From NCBI GenBank assembly GCA_963971575.1, contig OZ020616.1:58262907-58326906 (forward strand): 64,000 bases of DNA, written 5' to 3'. Position 1 is the first letter of the stretch, and every line of letters starts with the position of its first letter. Positions 20,223 to 31,330 of the stretch are shown in pieces. The notes beneath the pieces were generated by a model, which worked only from the letters and a program-made list of their open reading frames with translations, was not told the DNA's origin and searched no databases. The stretch is from Liopterus haemorrhoidalis. Taxonomy: Eukaryota > Arthropoda > Insecta > Coleoptera > Dytiscidae. Both the position numbers and the translations under genes were made by a program.

Positions 20223-20282
20223 TAATTAACAACTTTTATTTGAGACATTTTTTGATAAAAGGGAAAACTGCAAAAGCCGCCT

Positions 20283-20405
20283 CGGCTTTTGCTGACGTGT
20301 GCCTTTAATACCAACATGTCCCGGTATCCAAAACAGCTCTACCCTCACATTCTGAGCATTCAGATTATGGAGTAGCAACCGGATCTTTAGACAGAAACAG
20401 TCCTA
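20283..20405 (-). pseudogene. LINE RNase H-domain fragment
   Basis: The minus strand reads LLHNLNAQNVRVELFWIPGH followed by VGIKG, the typical RNase H-like W(V/I)PGHVGI.GN motif of LINE ORF2 tails. Only ~40 codons survive. Confidence 0.6.
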
Positions 20406-20409
20406 TTTA

Positions 20410-21075
20410 CATCCGGATTTTATTGTAAAGAAATAAAACTTAAAGCTTCATAAAATTACAAATTGCAAATCGAAATTCGACACTATAATTTCAGCTTTTA
20501 CCTTCAAAGATAACATGATCTCTTTTAAATCGAAACCATTAAGATGGTACCGAAAGTATATATATAAATCCGGATTATTTGCTGTGGATTTACCGTGATG
20601 TCCTGATGTAATCCGACACTGATTACCGCTGTATTTCGTCCTTGCCTCCTTGGAGAAATGTGTGCGTGTGTGTGAGTGTGTGTAGGATGTCTGTAGGTCT
20701 GTATGGGAGCGTGTGCGGAAGATGTCAACACAGAGACAAGTCAGACTCTTGACGTTGCTAATGTGACGGCCAGGCTTTTGTATTTGCAGACAGGGATATC
20801 TTCCATTAGGACTCTGATAACATGATTTCATCTAGAATTTATTGTCACAGAAAGACAGAACCGGCTTTCAAAAAAACGCAGCAAAAGAAAAAAAAACCAA
20901 AATTATGTTAAAACGGTAAAGTGATGGATAACGTACAAACAACGGGCCACATAGAAGAGCAGTGAAAACAACTGCATATAGACAAAAATATTATCACGAA
21001 TGCCAAGTTTTTTTTTCACTTTTATGACCTATGCTAAAGGCAATTAGCCAAGACAATACTAATTTTTCCAATGAA
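20410..21075. other. Unassigned sequence with a short (GT)n stretch
   Basis: No gene recognised. GTGTGTG runs at about 20657-20690. A 127-codon frame on the minus strand across the region has low-complexity composition. Confidence 0.4.
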
Positions 21076-21077
21076 CA

Positions 21078-21142
21078 TGGACAGGATTCGAACCCGAGAT
21101 CTTATTAACGCTGGTGTGTTACTACTGCGCTACGTCGGTCGG
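21078..21142 (-). other. tRNA-like sequence (B box GGGTTCGAATCC)
   Basis: Minus-strand A box TAGCGCAGTAG (21132-21122) and perfect B box (21094-21083). The arms do not form a full cloverleaf. It lies next to family B copy 1. Confidence 0.65.
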
Positions 21143-21233
21143 AAATATCAACGGTGGACTGTCTCCAGTTTTTTAATTACTCTTTTTCAGGGTTTTAAGA
21201 TTCAGGTTAAGGTCTACTATTGTCTACAAGTAA

Positions 21234-22311
21234 TAGGGGATACGCATAAAATTTATATTTCCTTAAAATTACATTTTTTTTGATATGTTAATGTTAGTTA
21301 TGTCACCTAACAAAACATTGTGTATAATGAGGCTATCAGATAAGTCCTCTTCAGTTTAATCCTGGCATTTCACATGCTTATAGTATTGTCTTTTGTCCGG
21401 TCACCTAATAGGGGATACGCATAAAATTTATATTTCCTTAAAACTACATTTTTTTGATATGTTAATGTTAGTTATGTCACCTAACAAAACAAAAATCACA
21501 TTTACAATATTACAGCCAAATTTTTTAATTAAAATATAGTAAATTTGAAATAAGCCGACCACAGCGCGAAGGTTGCCGAGTAAATACAACTGAGCATGAC
21601 GTCAAACCCCAGACCAGACTACAACATAATCTTTACGTATGTATATTGTATTGTTAGAGAGTTTTGTATTTGTTTTTAAACAATTTTTCACGCATTTATT
21701 ATTAAAATGGCAGATAAAGATTTTGTTTGGGCTCAGAGTGATAATTTACCCAGCATTGATGCTTTTATGATCATGGAATATATGAAAAATAATGAATGCT
21801 ACAGTGCTGAAGAAATACGTGGTGTCAAAACAGACTTGTAATAACCATTTATGTATTCTATAACTTTATGTAAACAATAAACGCTGCAACTCTGTAAAAT
21901 GTAAATATTTATGTAATTTAGATTTTTACTACATTGTTTACATGAAGTTACAAAACGTTAGAGGCATAATTGAAATACTGCAATACAAGCCATATATTTT
22001 AATATAAAATTTAATTCGGTAAACATGTATAAAATGTTTTTATAAAATTAAACTTTTTTTTAATTAAAATCACTCTAACTTTACACGATCTATAAAAGTT
22101 ATACAAGCAAATAAGTTCACGACAGACTGTGTAGGCTATACGCTGTAGACTGGGTAGGCTGTACACAGTACACTTATGTAGGGTATGACGTCACACGCGG
22201 TTTTCGCGCGCTACATATATTTATGATTTTTTTAAGCCTTCAAATTAAAAAAAATGCAAAACTGTTTTTTATGTTTATATAAAAAATAAAAAAAATCATG
22301 CCTATCCCCTA
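21234..22311 (+). mobile_element. Family B copy 1, TAGGGGATA ends, with duplicated left end
   Basis: Starts TAGGGGATACGCATAAAATT; the inverse ATGCCTATCCCCTA is at 22298-22311. The left terminus occurs twice (21234 and 21409, both followed by AAATTTATATTTCCTTAAAA), so one end is duplicated. It carries the exon at 21707-21841 instead of the THAP exon found in copies 2 and 3. Confidence 0.8.
21707..21841 (+). CDS. Leader exon of a transposon-associated nuclease-like protein
   Basis: Complete 44-codon frame MADKDFVWAQSDNLPSIDAF then MIMEYMKNNECYSAEEIRGV, KTDL. It resembles the N-terminus of insect proteins that combine this leader with SWIM and YqaJ-type nuclease domains (…DFL..N..Y.SAEIRGVK…). 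The rest of that protein is absent. The recognition is from memory of the motif and moderate at best. As it sits within TAGGGGATA ends, it probably belongs to the autonomous parent of family B. Confidence 0.4.
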   Translation: MADKDFVWAQSDNLPSIDAFMIMEYMKNNECYSAEEIRGVKTDL

Positions 22312-22403
22312 TTTTGACCATAATAATAATCAAATGTTTTGAAATATGAAAAATAATGACTTGTCCAATATTATGTATGCATATAATCTTCTGGACCAAT
22401 AAA

Positions 22404-22439
<36 letters not shown>

Positions 22440-22960
22440 GTTAACGGATTTTTTTTCTTCCCAGATAAAATTCTTCTAGACAAATTTTATAGCTATTACT
22501 ATTTAAATTTTATCAACGCAATCATAAAATGAAAACGAAGTCATATAGAACGCATGTTGTTTTTAAATAAGGTTGTATGATTTTTTTATTTGATTTCTAT
22601 TCATATGTTATGGAAGAAAAAAAAAAACGTAATATTCTTCAGTATCTCAATTTTCTTGGTATGGAAATGATATAGAGAAAGCGTAAAAGGTTGAAATTTA
22701 TTCCATTTGTGTGTCGGTGTTCGTCTCTCAGCATATTGCATGGCATTTATCATCAGCATTGCTTACAGAAATGCCTCCAGCGCCGGAGGTCACAACAGTT
22801 CTGCCACCACAACAAACTGTAAATTACTAACAGATTGTTACAAAGCTACGGGACTAGTTATAACCACGAGAAGGGGTGGATTACCAGAAACATTGCTCAA
22901 CAACTAAAGAAAAATCACTATTAAATAAATTATTTGTAATATTAGCTAGTAAAAACTAAA
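22312..22960. other. Unassigned sequence with (ATT)n microsatellite
   Basis: ATT/TTA repeat at 22406-22440. A 66-codon frame at 22707-22907 (MCVGVRLSAYCMAF…) is not recognised and has no supporting splice sites. Confidence 0.4.
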
Positions 22961-22975
22961 AAAAAAACTTAAAAA

Positions 22976-23499
22976 CTTGTTGTTGGTCATTACGAAGTAC
23001 TTGTATAAAATACATTCTAGCAGCAGAGTAGAGATAACTTGGCCAAATATTTTCTAACAGAGATATTATTTATCATGACCATAGAAACGTTACATATAAG
23101 TATGAAAATATAGATAGTTTGAAAAAATTTCGAAAAATTTTTCAAATTTTTTTCGTTTTATCAAAAAATGTTTCAAATAAACATCTGTATTGTTTGGGAC
23201 AATGCAATTGTTTGTTACGTCATGTGACGTAACTGCGTTGATTCACCGACGCTATTATAGTAATTGAATTTATAGCAACTTTTGTTAAATAAATTTTTTC
23301 GAAATATTTTTCTGTTAAATATTCGCAAAAATCTTAAAATCGACACGAGTAAACTTCCATTTCTAGTCAACCGATTTTTACCAAAAGTTGATCTACTTGT
23401 GCCATTGATGTCAAAAGCTTAAATATGCAGTTTTATAAAAATCCATTTAGCCGAATTTGCTCTGCACGTACACAGACAGACGGACGGACAGACGGACAG

Positions 23500-23533
<34 letters not shown>

Positions 23534-23667
23534 CGACAGACATCATGCTAAAAATAGTCAAAACTTTATGTATGGACCTCAATTCGTGGAGATCTATCGA
23601 AATCTCGAAATGTCAAAATCGGTATGATCACAATACCTCCCTTATATATGTTGACGGTTGGTAAAAA
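22976..23667 (+). mobile_element. Family P copy 2 with GACA/GACG block
   Basis: ACATTCTAGCAGCAGAGTAG…TCGACACGAGTAAACT…CCGAATTTGCTCTGCACGTA, then the microsatellite (23473-23545), then CATGCTAAAAATAGTCAAAA…TATGATCACAATACCTCCC. A 79-codon frame across it translates the repeat only. Confidence 0.9.
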
Positions 23668-24525
23668 AATAAAAAATATAAAAAAATGTAGAAATAGGAA
23701 CAAACACCACACAAAAACACTTCTAAACAAATCAATGAAAAAATATGGTTTAAAAAAAAATCAGTAGTTTAACTTTTCATCAACAGACGTCACAAGTAAA
23801 TGTTTACAAGGCGGAACAGTAATATCTTTGTCACCTGTGTGTGAACATGGTAATTACGTGTGACGTCATTGTCTTTATAAGAATATTCGACAGTAGTCAA
23901 TGTTATTTCATGTTTCAGTTCGCAATACAAATTAATTGTGTGAATATTCGGAAGTGTTCCTGTATTTGAGAGCGTTGTTTCCTTGTCCTGAAATAATTCA
24001 GTGTCTCATTAAGGAGTAATAATTTGAAATGCATGCTGGTATCTCCATTATTATTGTTCATATTATATGTAAGTACGGACAATAAAGAAGTTCGTAATGG
24101 TTAGGTTAGCGCGATAACAATATTGTGCAAGTTGGCCGTGCTCACCGTTCCGGGAACTCTCTTATATCTGCGACAAACTCCGCAAAATAATTGAATCGAA
24201 TCTCTGCGCGTTCAATGCGCACTTAAAGCCCCTAGGCTCGTATTATTCTTCGCATCAGATTGCTAGATTTTATTTCATAAGTCTGTCATTTTTGTTAGAA
24301 AATTGAGGATTTTAGATATGTTATAAAGGGTTCCACGACATTTGAACATACAACAGTTTAACATGGACATATTAACATGCGACAGATGAACATAGACAAA
24401 TTTAATAGCCTAAATACTAATTGAGTAAAATAAATATATTTGTGAAAGCAACCTACTGTTTTAATTGAATAATTGTTATCAAATAAAATCTATTATTTTT
24501 ACCTAAATTATTATTTATTTTTTTA
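23668..24525. other. Unique-looking stretch, possible Pol II transcription unit or solo LTR
   Basis: TGACGTCA (CRE-like) at ~23860, TATAAGAATA at ~23876, CAATAAAG poly(A)-type signal at ~24080, spaced like a compact LTR or promoter-terminator unit. No flanking duplication was established, so the LTR reading is weak. The rest is unassigned. Confidence 0.3.
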
Positions 24526-24529
24526 TTTA

Positions 24530-24933
24530 CCGGGTGAATTATTTAAGGAGCAGCATACATGTTTCACATATAATGTTAATGAAGTGAGTTATTTCAAAAG
24601 AAACATAGCAAATTATGAAAGCAAGCTCATATCCATGGCAACAGATACGCAGTGGTGATTAGATATAATAGTTATTTGACATGATAAAGTTCCTAGACGG
24701 CTAAAAAATAGTAAATTAGAAACAATAAATGAATTTTTATTAGTTTGTTTATATTTACATACAAACAAAAATAATAATGTCCTTAGTAGCTAAGTCCAAA
24801 AAATATTTAAAAAAATAATATCTTGTCTTTTCTATGGATACGATAAGCATTTGTTTTATGGCTATGTTGCTTTTGAAATAAATCACTTCATTAACATTAT
24901 ATGTGAAACATGTATGTTGCTCCTTAAATAATT
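24530..24933 (-). mobile_element. Family E copy 2, internally deleted
   Basis: CCGGGTGAATTATTTAAGGA left end and the inverse TCCTTAAATAATT right end, with GCAACATACATGTTTCAC arms. It lacks the palindrome and short frame of E1. Its last bases run into a G-run where the next element starts. Confidence 0.85.
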
Positions 24934-25552
24934 GGGGGGGGGAGGTCGGCAACACGACGCCCTTTGTGGGATTTTTAGGCGTCCTCGCTGCCGAGACACA
25001 CATATACTTTTTTTTGCTCATCACTTGGATTTTGAGAGGTGAGGACCTTTTTTTTTGCTCATCACTTGGATTTTGAGAGGTGAGGACCTTTTTTTTTGCT
25101 CATCACTTGGATTTTGAGAGGTGAGGACCTTTTTTTTTGCTCATCACTTGGATTTTGAGAGGTGAGGACCTTTTTTTTTGCTCATCACTTGGATTTTGAG
25201 AGGTGAGGACCTTTTTTTTTGCTCATCACTTGGATTTTGAGAGGTGAGGACCTTTTTTTTGCTCATCACTTGGATTTTGAGAGGTGAGGACCTTTTTTTT
25301 TGCTCATCACTTGGATTTTGAGAGGTGAGGACCTTTTTTTTTGCTCATCACTTGGATTTTGAGAGGTGAGGACCTTTTTTTTTGCTCATCACTTGGATTT
25401 TGGGAGGTGAGGACCTTTTTGTTTTGCTCGTCACTTGGATTTTGAGAGGTGAGGACCTTTTTTTTGCTCGTCACTTGGATTTTTTATGCGCCCTCAATAA
25501 CATTTGAATTTATATTGCGCCCTTATTGACAAAAAGGTTGCCGACCCCTGAT
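24934..25552. mobile_element. hAT-like element with GGTCGGCAAC ends enclosing a 41-bp minisatellite
   Basis: GGGAGGTCGGCAAC at the left and GTTGCCGACCCCTG at the right form inverted ends of the hAT CAGGGGTCGGCAAC type. Almost all of the interior is the tandem array 25016-25475. No duplication recovered because the left edge is a G-run. Confidence 0.65.
25016..25475 (+). repeat. Minisatellite, 41-bp unit, ~11 copies
   Basis: The unit GCTCATCACTTGGATTTTGA…GAGGTGAGGACC plus a T-run repeats every 41 bp (starts at 25016, 25057, 25098, 25139…). Copies are nearly identical apart from T-run length and rare changes (CTCGTC in the last two), indicating recent expansion. Confidence 0.96.
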
Positions 25553-25555
25553 ATA

Positions 25556-25590
25556 GACTATTCCAAACGTTTAGGCGGAACTAGATTTCA
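25556..25590 (+). repeat. Family C terminal scrap
   Basis: AGACTATTCCAAACGTTTAGGCGGAACTAGATTT matches one end of family C; the rest is lost. Confidence 0.7.
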
Positions 25591-25599
25591 ATTCTCTGG

Positions 25600-26120
25600 G
25601 ACTGTCAGTTCGGCAACAATTTCTAATGTACAGCCACAAGTGTTTGTAAAATTTTTGATTATACCTACAAAACCCCTAAAATAGTAAATTTGTTGTTATT
25701 TGTGAAAAATGTTTATGTACGCAAAACATTAACATCAGGAGTTAACAAACAGGAGTATTAGAGTAGGTTGTCCTGTGTAATCCAGTTAAATCCTTTAGAA
25801 AATGTTATGGCTAATTCCGCGAGGGGGGAATGGGCCGTTTAGCCCGGGGGGACGTGATGGCTGGCCGGTAACTCGCCAGCCTACAAGCCTACGGCCGGAT
25901 CTAATATTTATACACGTGAAATTACTTGCAAGGGTTACTAGCTGAATTACCACATCAAAAGTTAAAGAGGGACGTTATATACAGTCATATAAATTAGCCC
26001 TGTATAGAATTATAAGTCGATTTGCTAAATAGAATTAGCTGGATTGAGAGGAGATTACCAAAATAAATTAAAAATTAAATTGTTAAAAGCAGGATATTGG
26101 ACTAAATTATTAAATGACAC
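25600..26120. other. Unassigned stretch
   Basis: No frame or repeat recognised. A GC-richer segment lies at 25818-25895. Confidence 0.4.
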
Positions 26121-26817
26121 AAAAAAAATCAGCTGTAGCCATCACAAAGTTCTTGTATAAAATACATTCTAGCATCAAAGTAGAAATAATTTGGCCCAAT
26201 ATTTTCTAACAGATATATTTATTTATTTACCCTGGGAACACAAACGGGACGAACCCAGCGAAGTGTCTACTAAATTTTTACAAAAATATTTACAACAAAA
26301 TCAGTACAGTTCAAAATGTAATAAATTTAACAAGATAAATTTTGTAAGATATTTATCATGACCATGGAAATGTTACATACAATTATGAAAAAATAGATAA
26401 AAATTCTAAATGTTTTTCAAAAATGTTTCGTTTTATCAAAAAATGTCTCAAATAAAAATTGTTAGTTATTGCTTTTATAGCAACTTTTGTTAAATATTTT
26501 TTTTCGAAATATAATTTCTGTTGTGAAATATTCGCAAAAATCTTAAAATCGACACGATTAAACTCCCATTTCTAGTTAATCGATTTTTACCAAAATTTGT
26601 TTGATGTCAAAAGTTTAAAAAAGTTTCATAAAAATCCTTATAGCCGAATTTGCCACTTGTACACAGACAGATGGACGGACGGATGGACGGACAGACAGAC
26701 AGACTTACGGACGGACGGACAGACTTACGGACGGACGGACGGACGGACGGACGGACGGACGGACGGACGGACGGACGGACGGACGGACGGACGGACGGAC
26801 GGACGGACGGACGGACG

Positions 26818-26905
<88 letters not shown>

Positions 26906-27010
26906 TCATGCTAAAAATATTCAAAACATTATGTAGGGACCTCAATTCGTGGAGATCCATCGATATCTCGAAATGTCAAAATCGGTATGATCACAATACC
27001 TCCCTTATAC
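26121..27010 (+). mobile_element. Family P copy 3, expanded GGAC/AGAC block and a retroposed insert
   Basis: Starts AAAAATCAGCTGTAGCC and ends ATACCTCCCTTATA. Its microsatellite (26668-26905) is the longest here. An insert at about 26216-26350 (TATTTATTTACCCTGGGAAC…) is bracketed by AGATAT(A)TTTA, as expected for a short LINE/SINE tail on the minus strand. Reading frames TDGRTDGR / VRPSVRPS on both strands are translations of the tetranucleotide repeat. Confidence 0.88.
26668..26905 (+). repeat. (GGAC)n-(AGAC)n tetranucleotide microsatellite
   Basis: A pure GGAC tract (26727-26823) switches sharply to a pure AGAC tract (26824-26905). Confidence 0.98.
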
Positions 27011-27401
27011 AGGGTGTTAGGTAAATGTCCGGCACAATTTAAAAGACAGCATGGTGACGTAGAATGCAATCGATTTTTCCTTTGCCAATTTTTTCTAAAA
27101 TGTGAATTTCGTCCAAAAATAAACAAACAAAAAGATGTCCCAAATTTCGAAAACCACTGACTTTTTTAAATCATATTAATCCAGAAGTTGTAAGGATTCC
27201 ACACACCAAAGCGGCCGCGGTGGCGGCCACGGTAGCGATACGACTAGCGATCAGGTCTCCTCACAATAACACGGTGGGAGTGGCGGTAGCGGTAGCGATC
27301 AGTTAGTGAATCACGGTATATAGTTGTATGATAATATTGATTGCGGGAACACAATAGAATAATTAATTGTATGTAGAGGAAAACTAATAATCTACTCACA
27401 G
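27011..27401. other. Unassigned, with single element end and GC-rich island
   Basis: CAGGGTGTTAGGTAAATGTC at 27010 looks like one end of a TA-type element without a partner. 27210-27310 is a GC-rich stretch of GGCGG/GGTAGCG motifs. Confidence 0.35.
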
Positions 27402-27768
27402 TCTGTTTCAAACGGTTAGGCGGAACTATCTGAGAATTTCGTTCTTTTAGGTTGGAAAAGGGACCTTGCTTGGGTTATTTCATTTTTCACGTTGGAATGT
27501 CAAAATTTTAAATTCCAACAATGAAACCATGGAAACGAATGACATATGTCAAACTTAAATTAATTTTCTTACATATTTTAATGACAAGAAATAAATAAAT
27601 GGGATATTTGTATTAAGAATGACACAAAAAATCAAAATATAAAGAAAATGACATTTTAAAATGATATTAACCTTAACCAAAAAATGTTTGTTGCAAGTAT
27701 GATTTACAAAGCTTAAACAAAACGGCTGAAAAGCATGATTTAAACGATGAAAGTAACTAGATTGCAAA
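27402..27768 (-). mobile_element. Family C copy 3, truncated at one end
   Basis: CAGTCTGTTTCAAACGGTTAGG left end is intact. The body is in reverse orientation to copies 1 and 2. It stops at GATTGCAAAATAC without the other terminus. Confidence 0.88.
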
Positions 27769-28741
27769 ATACCCAGTCCCGGGCTTTACAGTCAGCCCGG
27801 GCTCCGGTAATTTGTGTCGCCTTTCCCCGTCTTTCGGCACCCCCCATTGCACATATGTCAATTAGCTGTGGTGACAGCATAGTGAATATTTATGCCGCTT
27901 ATTTGATTACATGTGACAACATACTTTCGCTCAGTTAATATATTTGTGTTATTTTGCTTGTCATCAAATTTCTCCCCCTATTCCCTGCCAATTTACACGA
28001 TTCGAATTACTCCCAGTACGGTCCTGTCTAGTTAATTTAACCTCTGTTTCTCCTCGTCCTTCTCGCTCTTCCCTCATTCCCGTTTGTCTCGTCTCTGTTT
28101 CTCCCGTTGGCATATCGGGATGATTTTCGACGTAACGCATCGCATTTTGGGGTGAACTCTTGCGGGATTACAAGGTTGGCGAGCATGTTCCGAGGGATTT
28201 TATTACTCCCGGTAATAAAGTTTTGTGGTGGTAACAGTGCGTGATGTTAAGGTACGCATCATGGTACATATTGTTATAATAAGGTTCCAAACAATTAATA
28301 TGCGTGTTGATTGTGATAGTTTATTTTTAGTTTGCGTTTTGGAGGCCCGTTTGGACGTCTATTGTGTTTCATTTCCGTGCTACAATATTCGAAACAATAC
28401 GAAACGTATTTAGGGCCCTAAAGCTAAATTAAAACAGCACAAAATTGCTGATAACTTTATTAGAAGAGGGATTTTTAATTGTTTTATACTTTAAAATTTG
28501 GTATAAAGTGTGAATTTTCACTTACTAGAATGTTGCGGTGTAATGATGTAATAATTAATGGACTAACCACCTCCAATTCCCTAATTTTGCAAATGCTTAG
28601 CTTTAAGAAAGGATTCGGTTTCGACATTAAGGGATAATTTACTTTACTTTAAGGGATTTGTTGCATTTAAAAATTACTATATAAGCTTTTTGCAATTTAA
28701 GATGTTTCATTTATTGTCTTGAGAGCGTCGACATGTCATAA
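27769..28741. other. Repeat-poor stretch, GC-richer in parts
   Basis: CCGGGC/GCCCGGG motifs at 27780-27810 and a pyrimidine-rich segment (TCTCCTCGTCCTTCTCG…) at 28040-28110. No coding exon recognised. Candidate host regulatory or UTR DNA, by default only. Confidence 0.35.
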
Positions 28742-29824
28742 AAAAAAAATTGATGTGAAGTGTGAATTTTCACACATTTCAGGGTTTTGCAGGTATTTAG
28801 TAAGTGAATGATGATTATTTGGGGTGCCAAAACAAATTTTATGACAAAATATTTTTTTATGAATTTTAATTCGAATGCCTATTACCATTATTTAAGTTTT
28901 TAAAGATGTGCAGTATTTTTTTTTTTATATATCAAGGTTCATTAAGATTTTGAAAATTGCGCCTATGGCTTCCATTGGTTGTTTTTAGTCATAGCTCCTC
29001 CCCTTTGATTTCGTGTACATTCAAATATATAATTAAATTATAATTTCAACAATTTCCACTGGTTATTAAATTTACGCTATTAAAAATTAAATGCAACAAT
29101 TGCCAAAATATAATTAAAATTTTGAAAAAATAATTTTTTTTTTTTTTTTTTTTTATTTGTTTTTTAAAGAGGCGTCAGCAACTTGGCTATTGGCCCCTGA
29201 TACATATAAAAAATAATTTAAACAATATAAAAATGCAAAAAATAAATAAAAAATAATATTGTCTCCTCACGTAGGACTCGAACATGAGTCCGATTACGAA
29301 TTCTTGGACAGAACGCAAGTATCTTAGCCACAGCACCAAGAAACACGTTACTGTTAAGCGTATTATATAACTATAAGTTGTCAACATTATTAGCAAAAAA
29401 ACACAAAAAATGCTTTTTTTTCCAAAAACATAATCTGATCAAAAATTCCTGTTGAACTATTCCGGTTCACACCAATGTACATTACTTAGAATTTTTTCAG
29501 ATTTTTAGTTTAAACCATCTGGGCTACAGGGTGTGGGACAAAATTTTTTTTGCACAATATTGGCAAAAATCGCTTCAAAATAATTTATTTTGGAAAAATA
29601 AAAATTTGATCGTTAATTCACGTACCAAGGGCTTTCATTTGATACCCTACTCAGAATTAAAAAAAAATATTTTTTTTTTCGATGAGCACATATTTGTTTA
29701 TATTTTTAGGGGGATATGTTTTTTAGATGTTTTGGTATTTTTCCTATGTGCGGGTCAACGAGTTGTATAAGCATGCCAAATTTCAACTCTCTAGGTTTAG
29801 CCGTTCGGCTACAATTTTTACCGA

Positions 29825-29870
<46 letters not shown>

Positions 29871-29921
29871 GACAAAATGACGGTATAAGGGTTTTTTGGT
29901 CATACCTACAAAACCCTAAAA
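28742..29921 (-). mobile_element. Family A copy 4, near full length
   Basis: From the hairpin end (ATTGATGTGAAGTGTGAATT) to AAAACCCTAAAA, with tRNA-like cassette (29261-29346) and TCTG block (29825-29870). A retroposed insert at about 29130-29212 (T-run, AGAGGCGTCAGCAACTTGG) is bracketed by AAAAATAATTT(A), the expected duplication. Confidence 0.92.
29261..29346 (-). other. tRNA-like cassette of A copy 4
   Basis: B box TGTTCGAGTCC (29284-29274) and A box-like TGTGGCTAAGA (29332-29322) at tRNA spacing. Downstream T-runs on the same strand could end Pol III transcription. Confidence 0.65.
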
Positions 29922-30184
29922 AGAACAAACTGTGCGACGTAACAAGGTAATCATATTTTACCATAAAGAAGGAAAATCTAGTCACTGAAAATTGATTGCA
30001 ATGAACTATAGCTGTCATTTTCCTACTAGATTTTCTTTCTTTATGATGAAGAATTATTGAACACCGTGATTTGTCGTACATTTTGTTCTGACTTTTCTTT
30101 GAAGATACCAAAAGTTGGGAATATTTGAAATAAATTATTTGAAAAAGTATTTTAATTACTTTCTGGTAATTTTTTTGAAGTATT

Positions 30185-31135
30185 TGAAATATTTTATTTG
30201 TATTTGTTGTATGAAAATGCCAGTATATGAAATACTTTAGAAGTATTTCAAATATTTTCCATAGTATTTCAAATATTTCCCTAGTAATTCAAATATTTCC
30301 CTAGTATTTCAAATATTTCCCTAGTACATATTTAAAATATTTCTTAGTATTACAAATATTTTTCTAGTATTTAAATTATTTCCTTAGTAAATGTTTTAAA
30401 TATTTCCCTAGTACTTGAAATATGCCCTATTATTTCAAATATTTCCCTAGTACTTATTTAAAATATTTCCCTAGTATATATTTCAAATATATCCTAGTAT
30501 TTCAAATATTTCCCTAGTACTTATTGCAAATATTTCCCTAGTATATATTTCAAATATTTCCTAGTACAGTCTGTTCCAAACGCTTAAGCGGAACTAGATT
30601 TTGCAATCTAGTTACTTTCATCGTTTAAATCGTGCCTTTCGGCCGTTTTGTTTAAGCTGTGTAAATCATACTTACAATAAACATTTTTTGGTTAAGGTTA
30701 ATATCATTTTAAAATGTCATTTTCTTTATATTTTGTTTTTTTGTGTCATTCTTAATACAAATTTCCCATTTATTTATTTTTTTGTCATTAAAATATCTAA
30801 AAAAAATATTTAATTTTGACATAGTCATTCGTTTCCATGGTTTCATTTTTGGAATTTAAAATTTTGACATCCCAACGTGAAAAATAAAATATCACAAGCA
30901 AGGTCTTTTCTCGTGACAACCTAAAAGAACTAAATTCCCATTTAGTTCCGCTTAACCGTTTGGAACAGACTGTATTTCAAATATTTTCCTAGTACTTGAA
31001 ATATTCCCTATTATTTCAAATATTTCTCTAGTACATATTTCCAATCTTTCCTAGTATCTCAAATATTTCCCTATTATTTCAAATATTTCAAATATTTCCC
31101 TAGTATTTCAAATATTTCTTAGTATTTCAAATGAA
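30185..31135 (+). repeat. AT-rich minisatellite (AGTATTTCAAATATTTCCCT), split by family C
   Basis: Roughly 20-28-bp variable units of AGTA(TTT/CTT)…CAAATATTTCCCT fill 30230-30565 and 30973-31130. Family C copy 2 sits within at a TA. Confidence 0.9.
30567..30972 (+). mobile_element. Family C MITE, complete copy 2 (406 bp)
   Basis: CAGTCTGTTCCAAACGCTTA … CCGTTTGGAACAGACTG with TA on both sides (30565-30566, 30973-30974). Very similar to copy 1, so both are probably recent. Confidence 0.95.
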
Positions 31136-31330
31136 TAGAAGAAAAAAATATAAATATTTAAAATTCTGATATACCACTTCACGACTTAAAAAACTATTGT
31201 ATATGTTACTGATAATGGAGTTTTTTTTTTTATGAAGTGTTCCGAGATTTCCAGAAGGTTAAGAACCCCTGGTATAAGAAAACTTAACAAAACCATAAAA
31301 AGATGCAATGGTAGAAAATAACAGTTTATT

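Larger units (their letters stand above)
17941..20265 (-). mobile_element. Family P copy 1, split by three other elements
   Basis: P sequence occurs in four pieces: 17941-17960 (ACCGACCGCCAACATATAA), 18525-18538, 18748-19085 (including a short TCTG/TCCG run at 18841-18890) and 20223-20265 (TTAACAACTTTTATTTGAG). The gaps are a DD41D relic, MITE Y and element Z. Joined in order, the pieces match the uninterrupted copies at 23 and 34 kb. Confidence 0.85.

Noticed and set aside
23860..24100. Solo LTR
   Set aside because: TATA and poly(A)-type signals are suggestive, but no TG…CA boundaries or target duplication could be fixed.
24900..24945. Target duplication for the hAT-like element next to E2
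   Set aside because: The left boundary is a G-run, so no 8-bp duplication can be assigned.
25016..25475. CRISPR-like array
   Set aside because: Units are contiguous 41-bp tandem copies with no unique spacers, in an animal genome; it is a minisatellite.
26597..27024. Long TDGRTDGR / VRPSVRPS proteins on both strands
   Set aside because: They are translations of a GGAC/AGAC tetranucleotide repeat, open in several frames at once.
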